From Eonycteris spelaea (taxonomy: Eukaryota; Chordata; Mammalia; Chiroptera; Pteropodidae): a stretch of DNA of 64,000 bases. Every line of letters starts with the position of its first letter. The first letter of the stretch is position 1. Shown piece by piece: positions 35,001-46,820 of this stretch. The DNA lies in assembly GCA_003508835.1 (NCBI GenBank), contig PUFA01000072.1, forward strand, positions 620,001-684,000, given 5' to 3'. A program made the position numbers and the translations under genes. Under the pieces are notes generated by a model. That model had not been told where the DNA came from, searched no databases, and saw only the letters and a list, made by a program, of their open reading frames with translations.

Positions 35001-36700
35001 CTGCATCCACGCTCGCCAATCCGCCGGGAGCCAGTCCGCGCCACCGCAGCTGCCCGGCCCTCCGCCACCTTCCACAGTCATGCCCACCAGGTCCGCATCC
35101 TCCTCCTCCCACCGTAGGGCGTTCGGTGGCCCAGGCACGGCCAGCTGGCTGAGCTCCAGCTGGAGTTGCGTGACCACGTCCACCCGCACTCACAGCCTGA
35201 GCAGCGCGCTGCGCCTCAGTACCAGCCATGGCGTGTATGCCTCGTCCCCCTGTGGCGTGTATGCGACGTGCTCCTCGGCCGTGCGCCTGCGGAGCAGTAT
35301 CCCCAGCGTGCGGCTGCTGCGGGACGTGGTAGTCTCACTGGCCGACGTCATCAACACCAAGTTCAAGAACACCCACGCCAACGAGGAAGTGGAGCTGTAG
35401 GAGCTGAATGACCACTTCGCCAACTACATCGACAAGGTTCGCTTCCTGGAGCAGCAGAACAAGATCCTGCGGGCCGAGCTTGAGCAACTCAAGGGCCAAA
35501 GCAAGTCGTGCCTGGGGGACCTCTACCAGGAGGAGATGCCGGAGCTGCGAGGTGGAGCGCAACGATCTGGCCTAGGACATCGAGGCTCCCGGAGAAGTTG
35601 CAGGAGGAGATGCTTCAGAGAGAGGAAGGCGCGAGCACCCTGCAGTCCTTCAGACAGGGTGTTGACAGTGCTTCTTTGACAGGTCTTGACCTTGAGTATG
35701 ACATGGAATCCTTGCAAGAAGAGATTGCCCTCTTGAGAAGCTCTATGGTGAGGAAATCCAGGAGCTGCAGGCCCAGGTTCAGCAACAGCACGTCCAAATT
35801 GATGTGGATTTCTAAGCCTGACCTCATGGCTGCAGTATGAAAGTGTGGCTGCCAAGAACCTTCAGGAGGCTGAGGAATGGTACAAGTCCGTGTGCTGACC
35901 TCTCCAAGCCTGCTAACCACAGCAATGACGCCCTGTCCCAGGCAAGCAGGAGTCAAATGAGTACCCGCGACAGGTGCATTCCCTCACGTGTGAAGTCACT
36001 GTGCTTGAAGGAGCAGTCTCTGGAACACCAGATGCATGAAATGGAAGAGAACTTTGCTGTTGAAGCTGCTGGCTTCTAAGACACTAATGGCTGCCTGCAG
36101 GATGAGATTCAGAACATGAAGGAAGAAATGGCTTGTAACCTTCATGAATACCAAGGCCCGCTGAACATTAAAATGACTCTTGACATTGAGATTGCCACCT
36201 ACAGAAAGCTGATGGAAGACGATTGCTCTGCCTCTTCCAGCCTTTTCTTCCATGAACCTGAGGAAAACCAGTGTGGATTCACTCCCTCTCAAAAAGGACA
36301 CCCACTCAAACAGGACATTTCTGATTATAGGGATAGACAGCTTATCAGTGAAACTTCTCAGCATCACAATGCTCTGGAGTGAAAATTGCAAACACTTGGT
36401 GCAGCAATATATTACCAGCAACAATAAAAAAATAAATTGATTTCTTAAAAAACAAGTGCCTTTCTTTGGTTTTTCAGGAGCGCAAGACAGATTTGGAATA
36501 GAAATAAGCTCTAGTTCTTAAGAACCACCACTCCTAAAAGATTCAGAAAAAAGTATACAACAATCTAGTTTATGAAGAAGGTTTGTGCTAGAAATACTTT
36601 TTAAAAAGTATTCTTGAATACCATTCAAACTCCTTTTTTCCAACAAGTATCTGACCAATGTGTTTATGTTTCAATCTTTGGGAAACTCAAAAAAAAAAAA
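35001..36700 (+). pseudogene. Vimentin processed pseudogene
   Basis: A retrocopy of spliced vimentin (VIM, type III intermediate-filament) mRNA. It has part of the 5' UTR (gggagccagtccgcgccaccgc), a coding region from ATG at 35080 to TGA at 36380-36382, the 3' UTR and an A-tail at 36689-36700, with no introns. Recognisable protein blocks include FGGPGTAS in the head, [15 protein letters not shown] of coil 1[17 protein letters not shown] coil 1B, EMEENFAVEAA and [10 protein letters not shown] at the end of coil 2, and ETSQHH in the tail. It is disabled: Gln to TAG at 35398-35400, about 39 nt lost near 35545, further frameshifts and stops (for example TAG at 35574, TAA at 35813). Its GC-rich 5' half contrasts sharply with the AT-rich intron. 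L1-type retroposition is inferred. It is on the same strand as TANC2. Confidence 0.97.
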
Positions 36701-37595
36701 TCAGCAAAGTTTGGAATCATGGACTATTTAGAATTTCTAAGCCTTAGCTACAATAAACTTATTGCATAGGAGAACAAAGAAGCCAGTACAACCCATTTAC
36801 AGTAGCAGAACCAGATAGAGACAAAATATGCACAGATAGGAAGCTGGGGCTAGGCCTTAACATAAGTAGTGCAAGTTACTTAAGAAGAATATGGTATTAG
36901 TAGATCTCTCTGCTCACTCTGTCTTTAGGTGATCTAATACATTCCAGTGACTAAAATATCAATATGTTGATATCAGGAACTCAGGACTCCTGTGAGCTCC
37001 CAACTATAACTACCAAATCCAGCCGTCTTGTCGAAGGCTCTATGTAGATCATATCATATAAAGGAGTAGGTATTGAGGAAGAGAAAAAGCAGATTTGGGT
37101 TCCTATCATAATGTCTCGCATGTAAAGTTACCCAATAAATACTTATTGGTTTCAGAATTTTAAAATGGGAGAAGCATTAGTTCTCTATCAGTTTTATGTG
37201 TATTTGTTTTAATGAAGGTATATATAATGAAGGTATACACACACATACATACATATACATACACACACACACACAATGATTTTCTTAAAAACAGGTTGTA
37301 CAGCAGGGCTTGAAATGAAAAGTTAAGTTCCCAGCCTCATCCTTTCTCATTCCTAATTCCACTTCTCTGAGGGACAATCACTTAAACACTGGCTGTTTCT
37401 TCTTTTGTTTAACTCTGTCTCTAAATTATATGCTTCTGCTGAAATTCCTTGATTCAAATGTAGCTAATGAAACATTCAGCTTATTTGCATTGGTCCCACC
37501 TTTCTTCCTGTCATAATTATGTCACTGTTTTTTGTTTTATTGGTTATAGCCATAAATACTCTATTTTTTATTTCTGTATTTCTTGTCCCATCAGG
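36701..37595. other. Intronic DNA with a microsatellite
   Basis: A CA/TACA microsatellite lies at 37235-37275. 37100-37160 may be an L2/MIR end ('cccaataaatacttattgg'). No gene. Confidence 0.45.
37235..37275. repeat. (CA)n/(TACA)n microsatellite
   Basis: Mixed ACAC and ACAT units over about 40 bp. Confidence 0.9.
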
Positions 37596-37599
37596 TCAA

Positions 37600-39000
37600 G
37601 ACAGTATTCTTGATTTCCATTTTGTAAGAGGTGTTAGCTCTCCCACCCTACACAGTTTCTGATGAGAAGTTAGACATCAAATTGTTGGCCCTTGTATGTA
37701 ACATTGTTTTTCTCAGGCTGCTTTAAAGATTTTCTCTTTTTCTTTGATTTTTAGCAGTTTGACTCTGTCACACCTAACGTGGTTCTGTTTATATTTATCC
37801 TACATAGGGTTTTTGACTTCTTGATCATGAAAATTTGTCTTTTACAGATTTGAGAAATTAGCCGTTATTTTTCAAATATTTTTTTCTTCAAATATTTCTT
37901 CTTCTGACACCCTAATTGCATGTATATTAGACCTCTGGATATCATCTCACAGGTTCTGAGGTTTGTTTCTTTTGTTCTCTGTAATCTTCATCTCTTTTCA
38001 AATTCACTGACTTTTATGTCATTTTAAAGCATTTTCAGTTTACTGTATAGTACACGTGTGTATGTGTGTACAAACATATATACATTTATACACACACTAT
38101 ATCTGTCATTTAAATTGTCATGTTTAAACATTTAAATATGCTGTTAAACACATCCACATTCATTGACTTTTTATTTTGGCTATTATGCTTTTCAGTTGTA
38201 GAATTTCCATTTGGTTCTTTTTATAGTTTCTATTTCTGCTGAGATTTCCTCTCCTTTTTTAATTAAGAGAACATATCATATCCCTTTACCTCACTGAAAA
38301 TAGTTATAATAACTGCTCTAAATTACTCCTCAGCTAATTACAATATCTGGAGTGTTTCAGGTTTGGTGTCATCTTTTCTCTTCATAATGGGTCATATTTT
38401 CCTGGTTCTTTGTATATTGAGTCATTTTGTATTCTATCCTGGACATTTTATTTGGTAGTACTCTGGATTTTGTCATATTTCTTCAAAGAGTATTAATGTT
38501 TTTCTTTTAGAAAGCGATTGGCTTGGTTCAACTCAATGGAAAACTGCCTCTTAGGCATCAGTTCAGGTCACTTCAGTTGTTTATTGTTAGTCAATCTGCC
38601 CCATGCGTGGTTCAGGAATCAGCCAGAAGTGTGAGCAGAGTTTAAACACAGAATCTGGGCTACCTGCTATAGCCATCTCTCTCTTTTTTGGAAATTCATC
38701 TCTTACTTTTCAGTGACTATTGTTGCCTTTGTGCCACAAGCGCCGCACTGCACTGTCTTTTGATACTTCAGACTAGAGAAACTGTAGGTTTCCTGTTAGA
38801 GTTTTAATGACCTCATGCAGTGCCGACTGGTCTGCTTGTAGGCCAAAAGCCCCTGAAAATGGGAAGCTCATCCCAGTCTGCTCTTTTTTGTAATTGTCAG
38901 CTCTCTCTAGAATCTGTCTGCTGTGTTCAATCTCCAGGGCCATGCAGTATGTTTTTTTTAATATTTGTCTAGAGTTTAGAGTTTATAGAGTCTATAGAGA
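37600..39000 (-). mobile_element. L1M LINE 3' region, antisense
   Basis: Reads as the antisense 3' non-coding region of an old L1M: 'aggctgctttaaagattttctctttttc', 'cttcaaatatttcttcttctgacaccctaattgcatgtatattag', 'gttataataactgctctaaat' and 'atgggtcatattttcctggttctttg', then 'ctatcctggacatttta'. It shares phrases with 2735-3000. A short AC/TG-rich patch at 38050-38097 interrupts it. Confidence 0.7.
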
Positions 39001-40465
39001 AGGATCTATCTGGTAGAGAAGCTACCTTGTCTGTACAGAAGCAGAACCTACCCAATAGGATTTTGAGATTTTTCATTTACATAAATGCCAACAGTTTCTC
39101 AGAGGTTATTCATTTCTACCCATAGAAGTATTTATGCATTTGGTAGTTGATGTTTAACTTTAGTGCCAAATTTTATAGAACTCTGACTTCAGTGTTCTTT
39201 TCTTACTATTTATTGTTCCTTACATGTTTTCTCTTTACCATACATCCAGTGAGGTAGATTATTAAAATGACAGCAATCATAAGAAAAATTAATAAACTTT
39301 TAAATTTGAGATTTAGTCTTTTGCTTCCTTCCTCTTTACTGTATTCTGTAACACTGCTTCTACCTTCACCCTACTACTGAGATTTTTTTTTCAACTTTAA
39401 AGAAATATGGTGAATAGAGCAATATGTTTTATTAGTTTAAAAACCAGAAATGGAAGGTGTCTAATGAAAACACGAAGAAAAGAAAGACCTCTGAGCTAAA
39501 TCAGATTTTGCATATTTATAGACCACCCTCTTATTAACATACAACTAAGAAGAGTAAAGCAAATAGCATTTCATGCTTTTGTGTATTTAAGGAAAGCCAG
39601 AAATAAAATTCCTGCTTCTACCTCTAAATCTTACCTGGTAGAACAATAGTTCTGTTCTTCCATTTAACCCTCTTTTTTCATGGCTTACTTTCCATCAGAG
39701 TAGGCAACTCATCTTTCCATAGTGTGTTCTTCTCAGGAGTTAATTATTCACCTTCTTAGTTTCTTCCCTTTTCCTTCCCAATCAGATGATTCGAGGATTT
39801 CAGGGAGATGCAAAGCAACTTGTCCTCTTACAAAGCCTGGGCGTTGCTGACATATTCTCAAGTTAGAGAAGTGTTGTGATTCTTGACATTTTAGTTGGTG
39901 GTGAAGTGTTCTCGGTTGTGAGTTCTTTATTATAAGATTAGTAGCAAGTGCACATTCCAAAAACAAACCAGAAAATTAATCGTCCTTCACACTTAAGCAT
40001 TGAAAATGTCTCACTGGTCATTTTGTCCATTGGACGAAGGCTTAATTTGCTGTCCGTCTCCCCTCTAGGGTTTCATCCCAGTCTGCCAGTGTTGATGTTT
40101 CTGAGACTGCAGCGGTTCTCTGCCTCCCACATTGGCAGCCTAGGATCTTCTTCATTTACTTTTTTTAAGTTTTAAAAAAGAAAAAAGAAAGGTTTTCATT
40201 TTCTCTCCTAATTGTTAACTTTTTGCTTTCTTCGTTAATCCTAGACCTTTTGGGTCTGCCTTGGAGAAATCACTTTGGAGTTGTCAGTAAATGACAGCTG
40301 ACTTGTTTACATGCTAATATCAAAGGTTGCTTCTCTCTCCGTTCTCAGGTATGTGTAAAACTCTTTTTAGCCAAGGAATTTTATGTTATCATATGTGGTC
40401 AGTGTATTTTCAGCGATTATTGATAGCTGATGCAAAATGGAAAACAGCAATGTGATGTGGCATTA
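39001..40465. other. Intronic DNA, largely repeat-free
   Basis: No gene. From about 39.6 to 40.4 kb I see no known repeat and the base composition is less extreme. It contains the candidate recursive splice site at 40348/40349. Confidence 0.45.
40329..40354 (+). promoter_or_regulatory. Candidate recursive splice site
   Basis: A pyrimidine-rich run (cttctctctccgttct) leads directly into CAG|GTATGT, an acceptor fused to a donor with no exon between, 27 kb into the 36-kb TANC2 intron. This is the form of a recursive splice site. Weaker examples of the same arrangement occur at 41844 (CTTCTCAG|GTATCA) and 45777 (TTTTTCTGCTCAG|GTAAAA). Use in splicing is not shown. Confidence 0.35.
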
Positions 40466-40469
40466 TGTA

Positions 40470-40580
40470 TCATTCTCAAAACACTGTTCTAAGGTGATTA
40501 TTCTATAGTCTCTGCCTTCAGAAGCTTATAATCTAGTAAGGTTTGATAATTCAGACACAATAATAGTGGTGGGTAAAATT
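40470..40580 (-). mobile_element. L2 3' fragment, antisense
   Basis: 'aacactgttctaaggtgattattctatagtctctgccttcagaagcttataatctagta' is a decayed antisense L2 end. Confidence 0.6.
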
Positions 40581-40982
40581 TATACTTCAGATTTATAACA
40601 CCAGAATCCTGGGTCCAATGTTATATAACTCAAGATACTTTTAAATCACTTTGTAAAATGTTCGAAAAGGAATGAGCTACTAGTTTCCTCATATTTTAAG
40701 TACCTCTTCTCCATCATACTGTATCTTTCCCCATCCCACATATAGGAGGATCTGTGCTAGTACTCTTGGTCTGATACAGATTCTAAATCGAATAACTTCA
40801 TCCATTAAATCCACTATCCTTTTGGGTACAATGGGTAGGGAGACAGAACTGAGGCAAGATGTATGAAGTACATTACTTCCTGTAGTGTGAAGTCATAAAT
40901 CATCCCCTCAAGGTGCCAAATATCCTGATTAGCATCTTAAAATTTACTTTGTCTACGTCTATGATCCTCCATTACCTATCAC

Positions 40983-41009
40983 ATCATCATCATCATCATC
41001 ATCATCATC
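40983..41009. repeat. (ATC)9 microsatellite
   Basis: Nine perfect ATC units. Confidence 0.95.
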
Positions 41010-41325
41010 TGCTAATAATAAAAATCTAGTGTTGAGCACATTTATGTGCAAGGCACTATGCCAATTCCTTTACAAAGATGAATTTGTTTAAATTGTTAGA
41101 ATAACCTTGAGAAGAAAGTGGCATATTATTATGTGATTACATAGGCCACTTAGTTTAGAGATGTACAGAGCATCTATTGTGTGCATTATGGTTGATCCAT
41201 AAATTCAAGATCCATATTTTAGTTTCTGTCCCAGGGGTAGCTCAGTCTGTGGCCTTTAGTAGCACATTATGCTTCAGCTGCCTATTTCCAAAGAGTAATA
41301 AATATTAATATCTTTCTTTTAGCTT
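41010..41325. other. Intronic DNA with a probable MIR/L2 scrap
   Basis: 'gagcacatttatgtgcaaggcactatgccaattcctttac' (41030-41080) resembles an antisense MIR/L2 start, but the remainder is too diverged to call. Confidence 0.4.
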
Positions 41326-41329
41326 TATA

Positions 41330-41515
41330 CTTTACTTTTTAAATTTAATCCTTTTAACAACTCTAAGAGGGAGATATGGCTCACATTTTAAAGATGCAGA
41401 ATCTAGGCTTAGGAAAGTTAAATAATTTTTTGAAGGCCACGTAATATAGGCATGTAACACAAGTCTCACTTTAAAACCCTTTCTTTTAACCACTATATTC
41501 TTTACTTTATCCTAG
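41330..41515 (-). mobile_element. MIR SINE, antisense
   Basis: 'ttttaacaactctaagagggagatatggctcacattttaaagatgcagaatctaggcttagg' and 'taaccactatattct' follow antisense MIR. Confidence 0.7.
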
Positions 41516-42985
41516 TATTTCTTTCCTACTTCTCATAGGCATATGATGAGAAGATATGAATTACAGATGTAATATTTATCTAAAGGTACTAGAGAAGATA
41601 CATTTTTTTTTCCTGTAATTTGGGAGAGATGGGGCATATTAACTGATTTTTAGAACATGTACAATCATATCACATGTCTGTTCTGTATTATTTTACAAAT
41701 TACATATATAATTAATGTCATATGTTTATAAGTTGCGTACATAAAATTTATTTCAGACTTTTTAGATTTTGAGGAGGTGAGAGTCAATTAAAGGAAAACC
41801 TTTGGCCAATATTCATGTTCACATTAGGGATATACCTCTTCTCAGGTATCATACTGTCAACTTCACGTGAAATGGTGCTCCATGAATTCACTCGCCACTT
41901 TTAGGTTTTCTGTATTCCTTTCAAAAGCCATATATTAAAAGGAGAGGTCATCAGTCATTTTTAGCTGCTTTTCTTGGCATTACTATTTTATATAAAATAA
42001 TTGGAAAGGCTATATACTCTGAAATTTTAACAGAGGTAGGATTCTGATAATTTTTAATTGTGTTATCTTTGCTTATTGTATTTTCCAATTTTTCTGTGGT
42101 GAAATATGTTTATGTAATATTTTAAATTTAAATATAGTTATATTACATAGCCACTTTAAAACTCAGAAGTTGGCCTGACAAATATATTGAATTGCTAATA
42201 TCAGTAAACCAATAATCACACACAAGTCACCATATCCAAAATTTTGAAATTTGGAACTCCTTTTTATATTATCAGAAATCTAGTGCTTCTTCAGATGTAT
42301 GGAAATGAAACCTAATACCATTAAACTAATTGGCATTTGAGTATTGTATTAGAATATTTAAAAGGCTTTTCTGAACTCAGATTATTGATTTGTATCTGCA
42401 AAGATATTAAAATAGGTAATTAAAATCTACACTGCCTTATTTTATCTCATATACTCCAAGTTTTACCATTCACTGCTGAAAGAGATGACATTTACAACAA
42501 TCAGTGGTACAGTACATAATTTGCCTTTTTCTTTGTAATAACATATATGAGTAAACAGAGATTTAAATCTCAATTTCTTCCTGAAATGAAAATCTCTATT
42601 TAATTATTCAAAATTCCATTGAAGTAAGTGTTGCAGGAATGTTCTAAAAGTTTTGCAGTCATTTTTTGGAATAACTTTCTTTGGAGCACCATATCATCTC
42701 CATTTTTGTTGCTTATATGGTCTCTCCGTATGTCAGTGTGTCTAGTATACCCTTTTGTGTAATACAACATAATTACATGAAAATAGAACTACATGGGGGG
42801 AACAGACATGCTCTTGAGTTACCTTGATTATGGCTTAGAATCACCAGTTCTCTTAGGTCTTAATCACTAAATTTATGAAAGACATAAAACAGATTATTTA
42901 CCTCCAAAAATATATAGATAAACATAGTTAATTAATTCTGTGCCCCACAGTATCATAAGCATTACTAAGGCTACAGCAATATGTA
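41516..42985. other. Intronic DNA, no gene seen
   Basis: AT-rich and unclassified. Confidence 0.5.
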
Positions 42986-42989
42986 GGAC

Positions 42990-43440
42990 AAAGGTTCTGC
43001 CTTTTGTGTGCCACATCGTGAATAATAAACATCTGGAAAAGGCAAATTAAAACTCCATGAGATAACTCTTCTTCGCCACTATGATGGAGTAACCAGTCTG
43101 GACTAGCCCCTCCACGAGAAACAACTGTTTTCAGACCCTGGACAATTGACAGCATGGTAATGTGATCCCTGAGAAAAAGGTTGGGGGACAAAACTTGGTG
43201 ATTCGTCAGTCTGTTTCTTCCTCCGGCACAAAAGTCACGGAGAGGCCTCACGTTGGCATGGTGGAGACACAAAATTGAAGCAGCCTGCATTGCTGCGTTG
43301 CTGCATAAAGGACAGCTGTCCTGGAAGGCTGCCCAGCCTTGCCGGGTGAACTAGAAATAGACCCTTGTTGTGTTAAGCCACTGAGATCTTTAAGGTTGTT
43401 TGTTATGACAGCACAGTCTGACCGTATTCTGACTAATGAA
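42990..43440 (+). mobile_element. LTR/MaLR-like repeat
   Basis: Less AT-rich with several CpGs. It ends in 'ttaagccactgagatctttaaggttgtttgttatgacagcacagtctgaccgtattctgactaatg', a decayed form of a terminus shared by mammalian MaLR-type repeats. The 120-residue frame on the minus strand (42928-43290) lies within it and has no recognisable domain, so I do not call it a gene. Confidence 0.4.
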
Positions 43441-43815
43441 ATAGCTACAGTGTTACTCCCTTTTCACTTATCTTTCAATCTTTCTGAATGTGTCAAGAAG
43501 AAAATCTTAATGTGGTGCTAATACTAGCTAATCCTCCTTTTGAACAAAGAGAGAAGAGTTTAGCTTCAGAACCATTTGAAGGTATTTAGATTTAATGTTC
43601 TAGTCAGTCACATGTAGCATGTGATACTGATTTTCCAGTTTGACTGTATATAGTTCCATTTTAAAGTAAAGTTATTTCAATAAAAACAAAATCTGAAGAA
43701 AATATTGGTAAAAATATGGTTTTAAGGAAGTGTGGCAAAAATCATGAGGATGTTATGCCAATGAATGAAATTTGAGAAATGGTGCACAACTATAGCTCAC
43801 TAGGGCAACTCTTGA
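43441..43815. other. Intronic DNA, no gene seen
   Basis: Nothing recognisable. Confidence 0.5.
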
Positions 43816-43819
43816 TTTA

Positions 43820-44440
43820 ATCCTCTATGTCTTATCCATTGTGTGTTGATTTGTGAGCAGAGTATTAAGGCAACTGCATTTAAATTGGTATCTAGTCTGA
43901 ACTTCTTCCCTAATTGTCTGATAGAGTTTGTAAAAGAGCTCTATTATTTCCTCTTGAAATATTTGATAGAATTCACCATTCATGCCATCTGGACTTGGCT
44001 TTTCTTTATGGGAAGCTGTTTAATTCCTAATTCAATTTCCTTACATGTTATGGATCTATTTAGATTTTCCACTTCTTAATGAATCAGTTTTGATCATTTG
44101 TGTCTTTCTGGGAATTTGTTCATTTAATCTAAGCTGTTTTAATTTGTTGACATAAAGTTGTTGATAATATTCCCTTATAATACTTTTCATTTCTGTAGAG
44201 TTTATAGTGATGTCTCCTCTTTCATTTGTAATTTTGGTAAGTTGTATCTTTACTGTTTTTCTTGGTCAGTCTAGTTTAAGATTTTTCAATTTTGTTCATC
44301 TTTTCAAAGAATTAAATTCTGATTTCATTGCTGTCTTCAGTGCATTCTGTCTAATCTTCATTATTTCTTGCTTCTGCTCAATTTTATGTTTAGTTTGCTC
44401 TTTTTAACTTTTTAAAAGCTTAAGCTGAGCATATTTTCTC
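43820..44440 (-). mobile_element. LINE-1 ORF2 fragment, antisense
   Basis: Antisense of the L1 RT region: 'attcaccattcatgccatctggacttggcttttc', 'gtaagttgtatctttactgtttttcttggtcagtctag', 'tgttcatcttttcaaagaattaaattctgatttcattg' and 'tagtttgctctttt'. Decayed and inactive. Frames at 43843-44079 and 44207-44407 on the + strand are antisense LINE. Confidence 0.8.
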
Positions 44441-44619
44441 TAGTAACTTTTCAACTGTTGTAATCATAACATCTTCACTGAAATGTAAAAAAGGTAAATT
44501 AGCAATTCTCTCAAAACTAGGTTCTTAAAATAATCTTATAGTTATGATTTTAATAAAAAATTAATATTTATTGACTTTGTACCAAGTTGGAAGGCATTCT
44601 GAATAGCCCCCGATTTATA

Positions 44620-44800
44620 CCTTTTTCATGGCACTTAGCTGTCTCTGCTTTGTATCATAGCTGTTCATGTTCTCTCCTATCCCATCTTGAGTCCTTCAGG
44701 TCAGAAACTGCCTTAATCATGTTTGAATCTGCTGAAGCATCTAGTACTGTGCCCTGCACAGGGTAGGAACACAGTCATTTATTGAATTGAATAAATCTCT
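44620..44800 (+). mobile_element. L2 LINE 3' end
   Basis: Sense L2 end: 'cttcaggtcagaaactgccttaatca', 'ctagtactgtgccctgcacagggtaggaac' and 'tcatttattgaattgaataaa'. Confidence 0.7.
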
Positions 44801-44894
44801 CATTCATTTTATAGAATTGGGTTACAAATGGTTGTATGTAGTTTTCTAAAAATAATTCTCCCTTTAAAAGTTTCGGTTTTTATATGTGAAAATT

Positions 44895-45095
44895 TTATTT
44901 ACATTAATGGGGTTTCCTTTAAATTAAGAATTTTTTATATGTTGACATTGGTAAACAAAATCCAATGAGTTTCAGCTGTACCCTTTAACAATAAGGTATA
45001 TATATATTTACGCTGTGTTCACCTCCCATAGTTAGATTTTTTCCTCTTACTATATTTGATCCCTTTTACCACCCTCCATCTTCCCCTATCAAGAT
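44895..45095 (-). mobile_element. Possible L1M 3' UTR scrap, antisense
   Basis: The order 'gctgtaccctttaa...tgttcacctcccatagttag...ccctccatcttcccc' loosely follows an L1M 3' region. Weak. Confidence 0.3.
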
Positions 45096-46149
45096 TATTT
45101 AAATAAGAGGATACCTTAAAGATGAAAAATGAAACAGGAAGAAATTAGATTTATAATGAGAGTTTTCTGCACTGTGTGTCTATATATAAGTTTATACCTC
45201 TCAGCTGACTTCTAATGAAGAAAGTACAATAAAGAAAGCATCTAGCCCTTGATATCACAACCTGTTTATTTTGGTCAGTAGACAACTTTATGAATATATG
45301 AACTCATTGCTTTGAAGTCGTTACGTGCAAAAAAATAAACACGCCAATGACCCTCTCAAATTCCATTTTTTTGTTTATTATTCCTCTCTAGCAGTTTGCT
45401 GTCACTATTAGTGAATAGTTCCATTCTTTGTTGAATTAATTACAAATTAAAAATGTTTAATGACATTCCAATTATTTGGATTTGTTATTTTAGGAAGTTA
45501 GTATTATAAATCTTTAGGTGGTAGGTACTTCCTTTAAAAAACTATTTCATACTCAAATTACTAAATTTTCATCAGCCTGAAAGTCATTGTTTTTTTACAC
45601 TCATATAGTTTCTGTAGTCTTTGTGTTATGTTCAGTTGAACCCCTTCTTTTTAGTGGGACCATAATGCCATAAGTTGATGTTGATCTGCTAGCTACCTTT
45701 CAACTTTTTTTAAATGGATATAGTTGCTCTTTGTCTTGAAAATGGTAAGACTATGTAATGCTGCTTTTTCTGCTCAGGTAAAACGAATTCTGATATCCTT
45801 CTTCCTAAAGCTGTTCGTGATCAGTAGAGATAGGAAAGGTTCATATGAGAGCCCATCATGGCTTACACGGTAACTGAGGTTTGTGTTGGTAAACATCGTT
45901 GACTTTGGATAGTTTGGAAGGATGCTATTACCACCAGTTTCCAAATTTTAAACCCACAGTAGATTGGGGTTTAAGGAGGAGGAAATAAAGTGTCACAAAT
46001 GATCTCTCTCGTTCTACACTTCTTTCCCCACTCACTCCAGGAAATTCATGGTACCCAAAGTTCATTTTCAAATAAATGTTTAGAAACTAAAATGTTATGA
46101 ATATTGTAAGATTCTACCTATGAAAGCTCTGTTAAAAGCTTTTTAAAAT
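45096..46149. other. Intronic DNA, no gene seen
   Basis: Unclassified. It contains one of the weaker CAG|GTAAAA sites with a pyrimidine run at 45777. Confidence 0.45.
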
Positions 46150-46350
46150 ACAGTTTTCTCTTTCAGATAAACTTTCCACTGTTTCTTTACTTCTTTACCA
46201 GTTCTCTGGTTCAAATCTTTTTTCCCTATGTTTACTCGTAAGATTTTTATAAATTCAACTCTTACATTTAGGTCTTTATCCATTTTGAGTTGATTTTTGT
46301 ATATGATATAAGATAAAGGTCCAATTTCATTCTTTTGCATTGCTCTCATC
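46150..46350 (-). mobile_element. LINE-1 ORF2 scrap, antisense
   Basis: 'tcttacatttaggtctttatccattttgagttgatttttgtatatgatataagataaaggtccaatttcattcttttgcat' is a well-known antisense ORF2 segment. Confidence 0.8.
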
Positions 46351-46369
46351 TCAATTTTTAAAAAGTAAT

Positions 46370-46590
46370 GGGTGCTGTCACTATTCTTGTCATCCCTATG
46401 GTGTAGGTACTATTATTAACCCTAAGTAACTTCTAAGGGAACAGGCCCAGGAAGTTTCTCACAGCTAGGAAAAAGTGGGAAGAGCTGAGAGTCTAAGTTA
46501 GGCTTTCTGGAGTCAGAGCCCAGATCCTGAATCCCTAAGCTCCCTAACCCTCACTCTTGTGCTGTAGTATGCTGCCTCTCCATACTGTGT
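46370..46590 (-). mobile_element. MIR SINE, antisense
   Basis: 'gtgtaggtactattattaaccctaagtaacttctaagggaacaggcccaggaag...ctcacagctagg' and 'agtcagagcccagatcctgaatccc' match antisense MIR. Confidence 0.75.
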
Positions 46591-46639
46591 CTTGAAGCCA
46601 CCCTCCCCTCTCCTTGTCTTAATAAACTCGTGGATGAGC

Positions 46640-46820
46640 TTTATCATCATATCCAGGCAATGTGCCTGCTACTTTACATGCTTGAAATTACAAGCCCCAA
46701 GACAATCCTATGCCTCTGTGAGAAAACTGAGGCTTGGTAAGGCTAAGTAAGGTGCTCACTTTCCTACTACTGTTAAGTACTAGAGCCAAGACCTAAATCT
46801 TCTAAATGACTAAGCCTTTA
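46640..46820 (-). mobile_element. MIR SINE, antisense
   Basis: 'gctactttacatgcttgaaattacaagccccaagacaatcctatgcctctgtgagaaaactgaggcttggtaagg' is a second antisense MIR directly after the previous one. Confidence 0.7.

Noticed and set aside
34972..36440. Several open frames on both strands in a GC-rich block, up to 142 residues
   Set aside because: All are pieces or shadows of the vimentin processed pseudogene, which has stops, frameshifts and a deletion.
42928..43290. 120-residue minus-strand frame
   Set aside because: Inside an LTR/MaLR-like repeat, no domain recognised and no initiation context.
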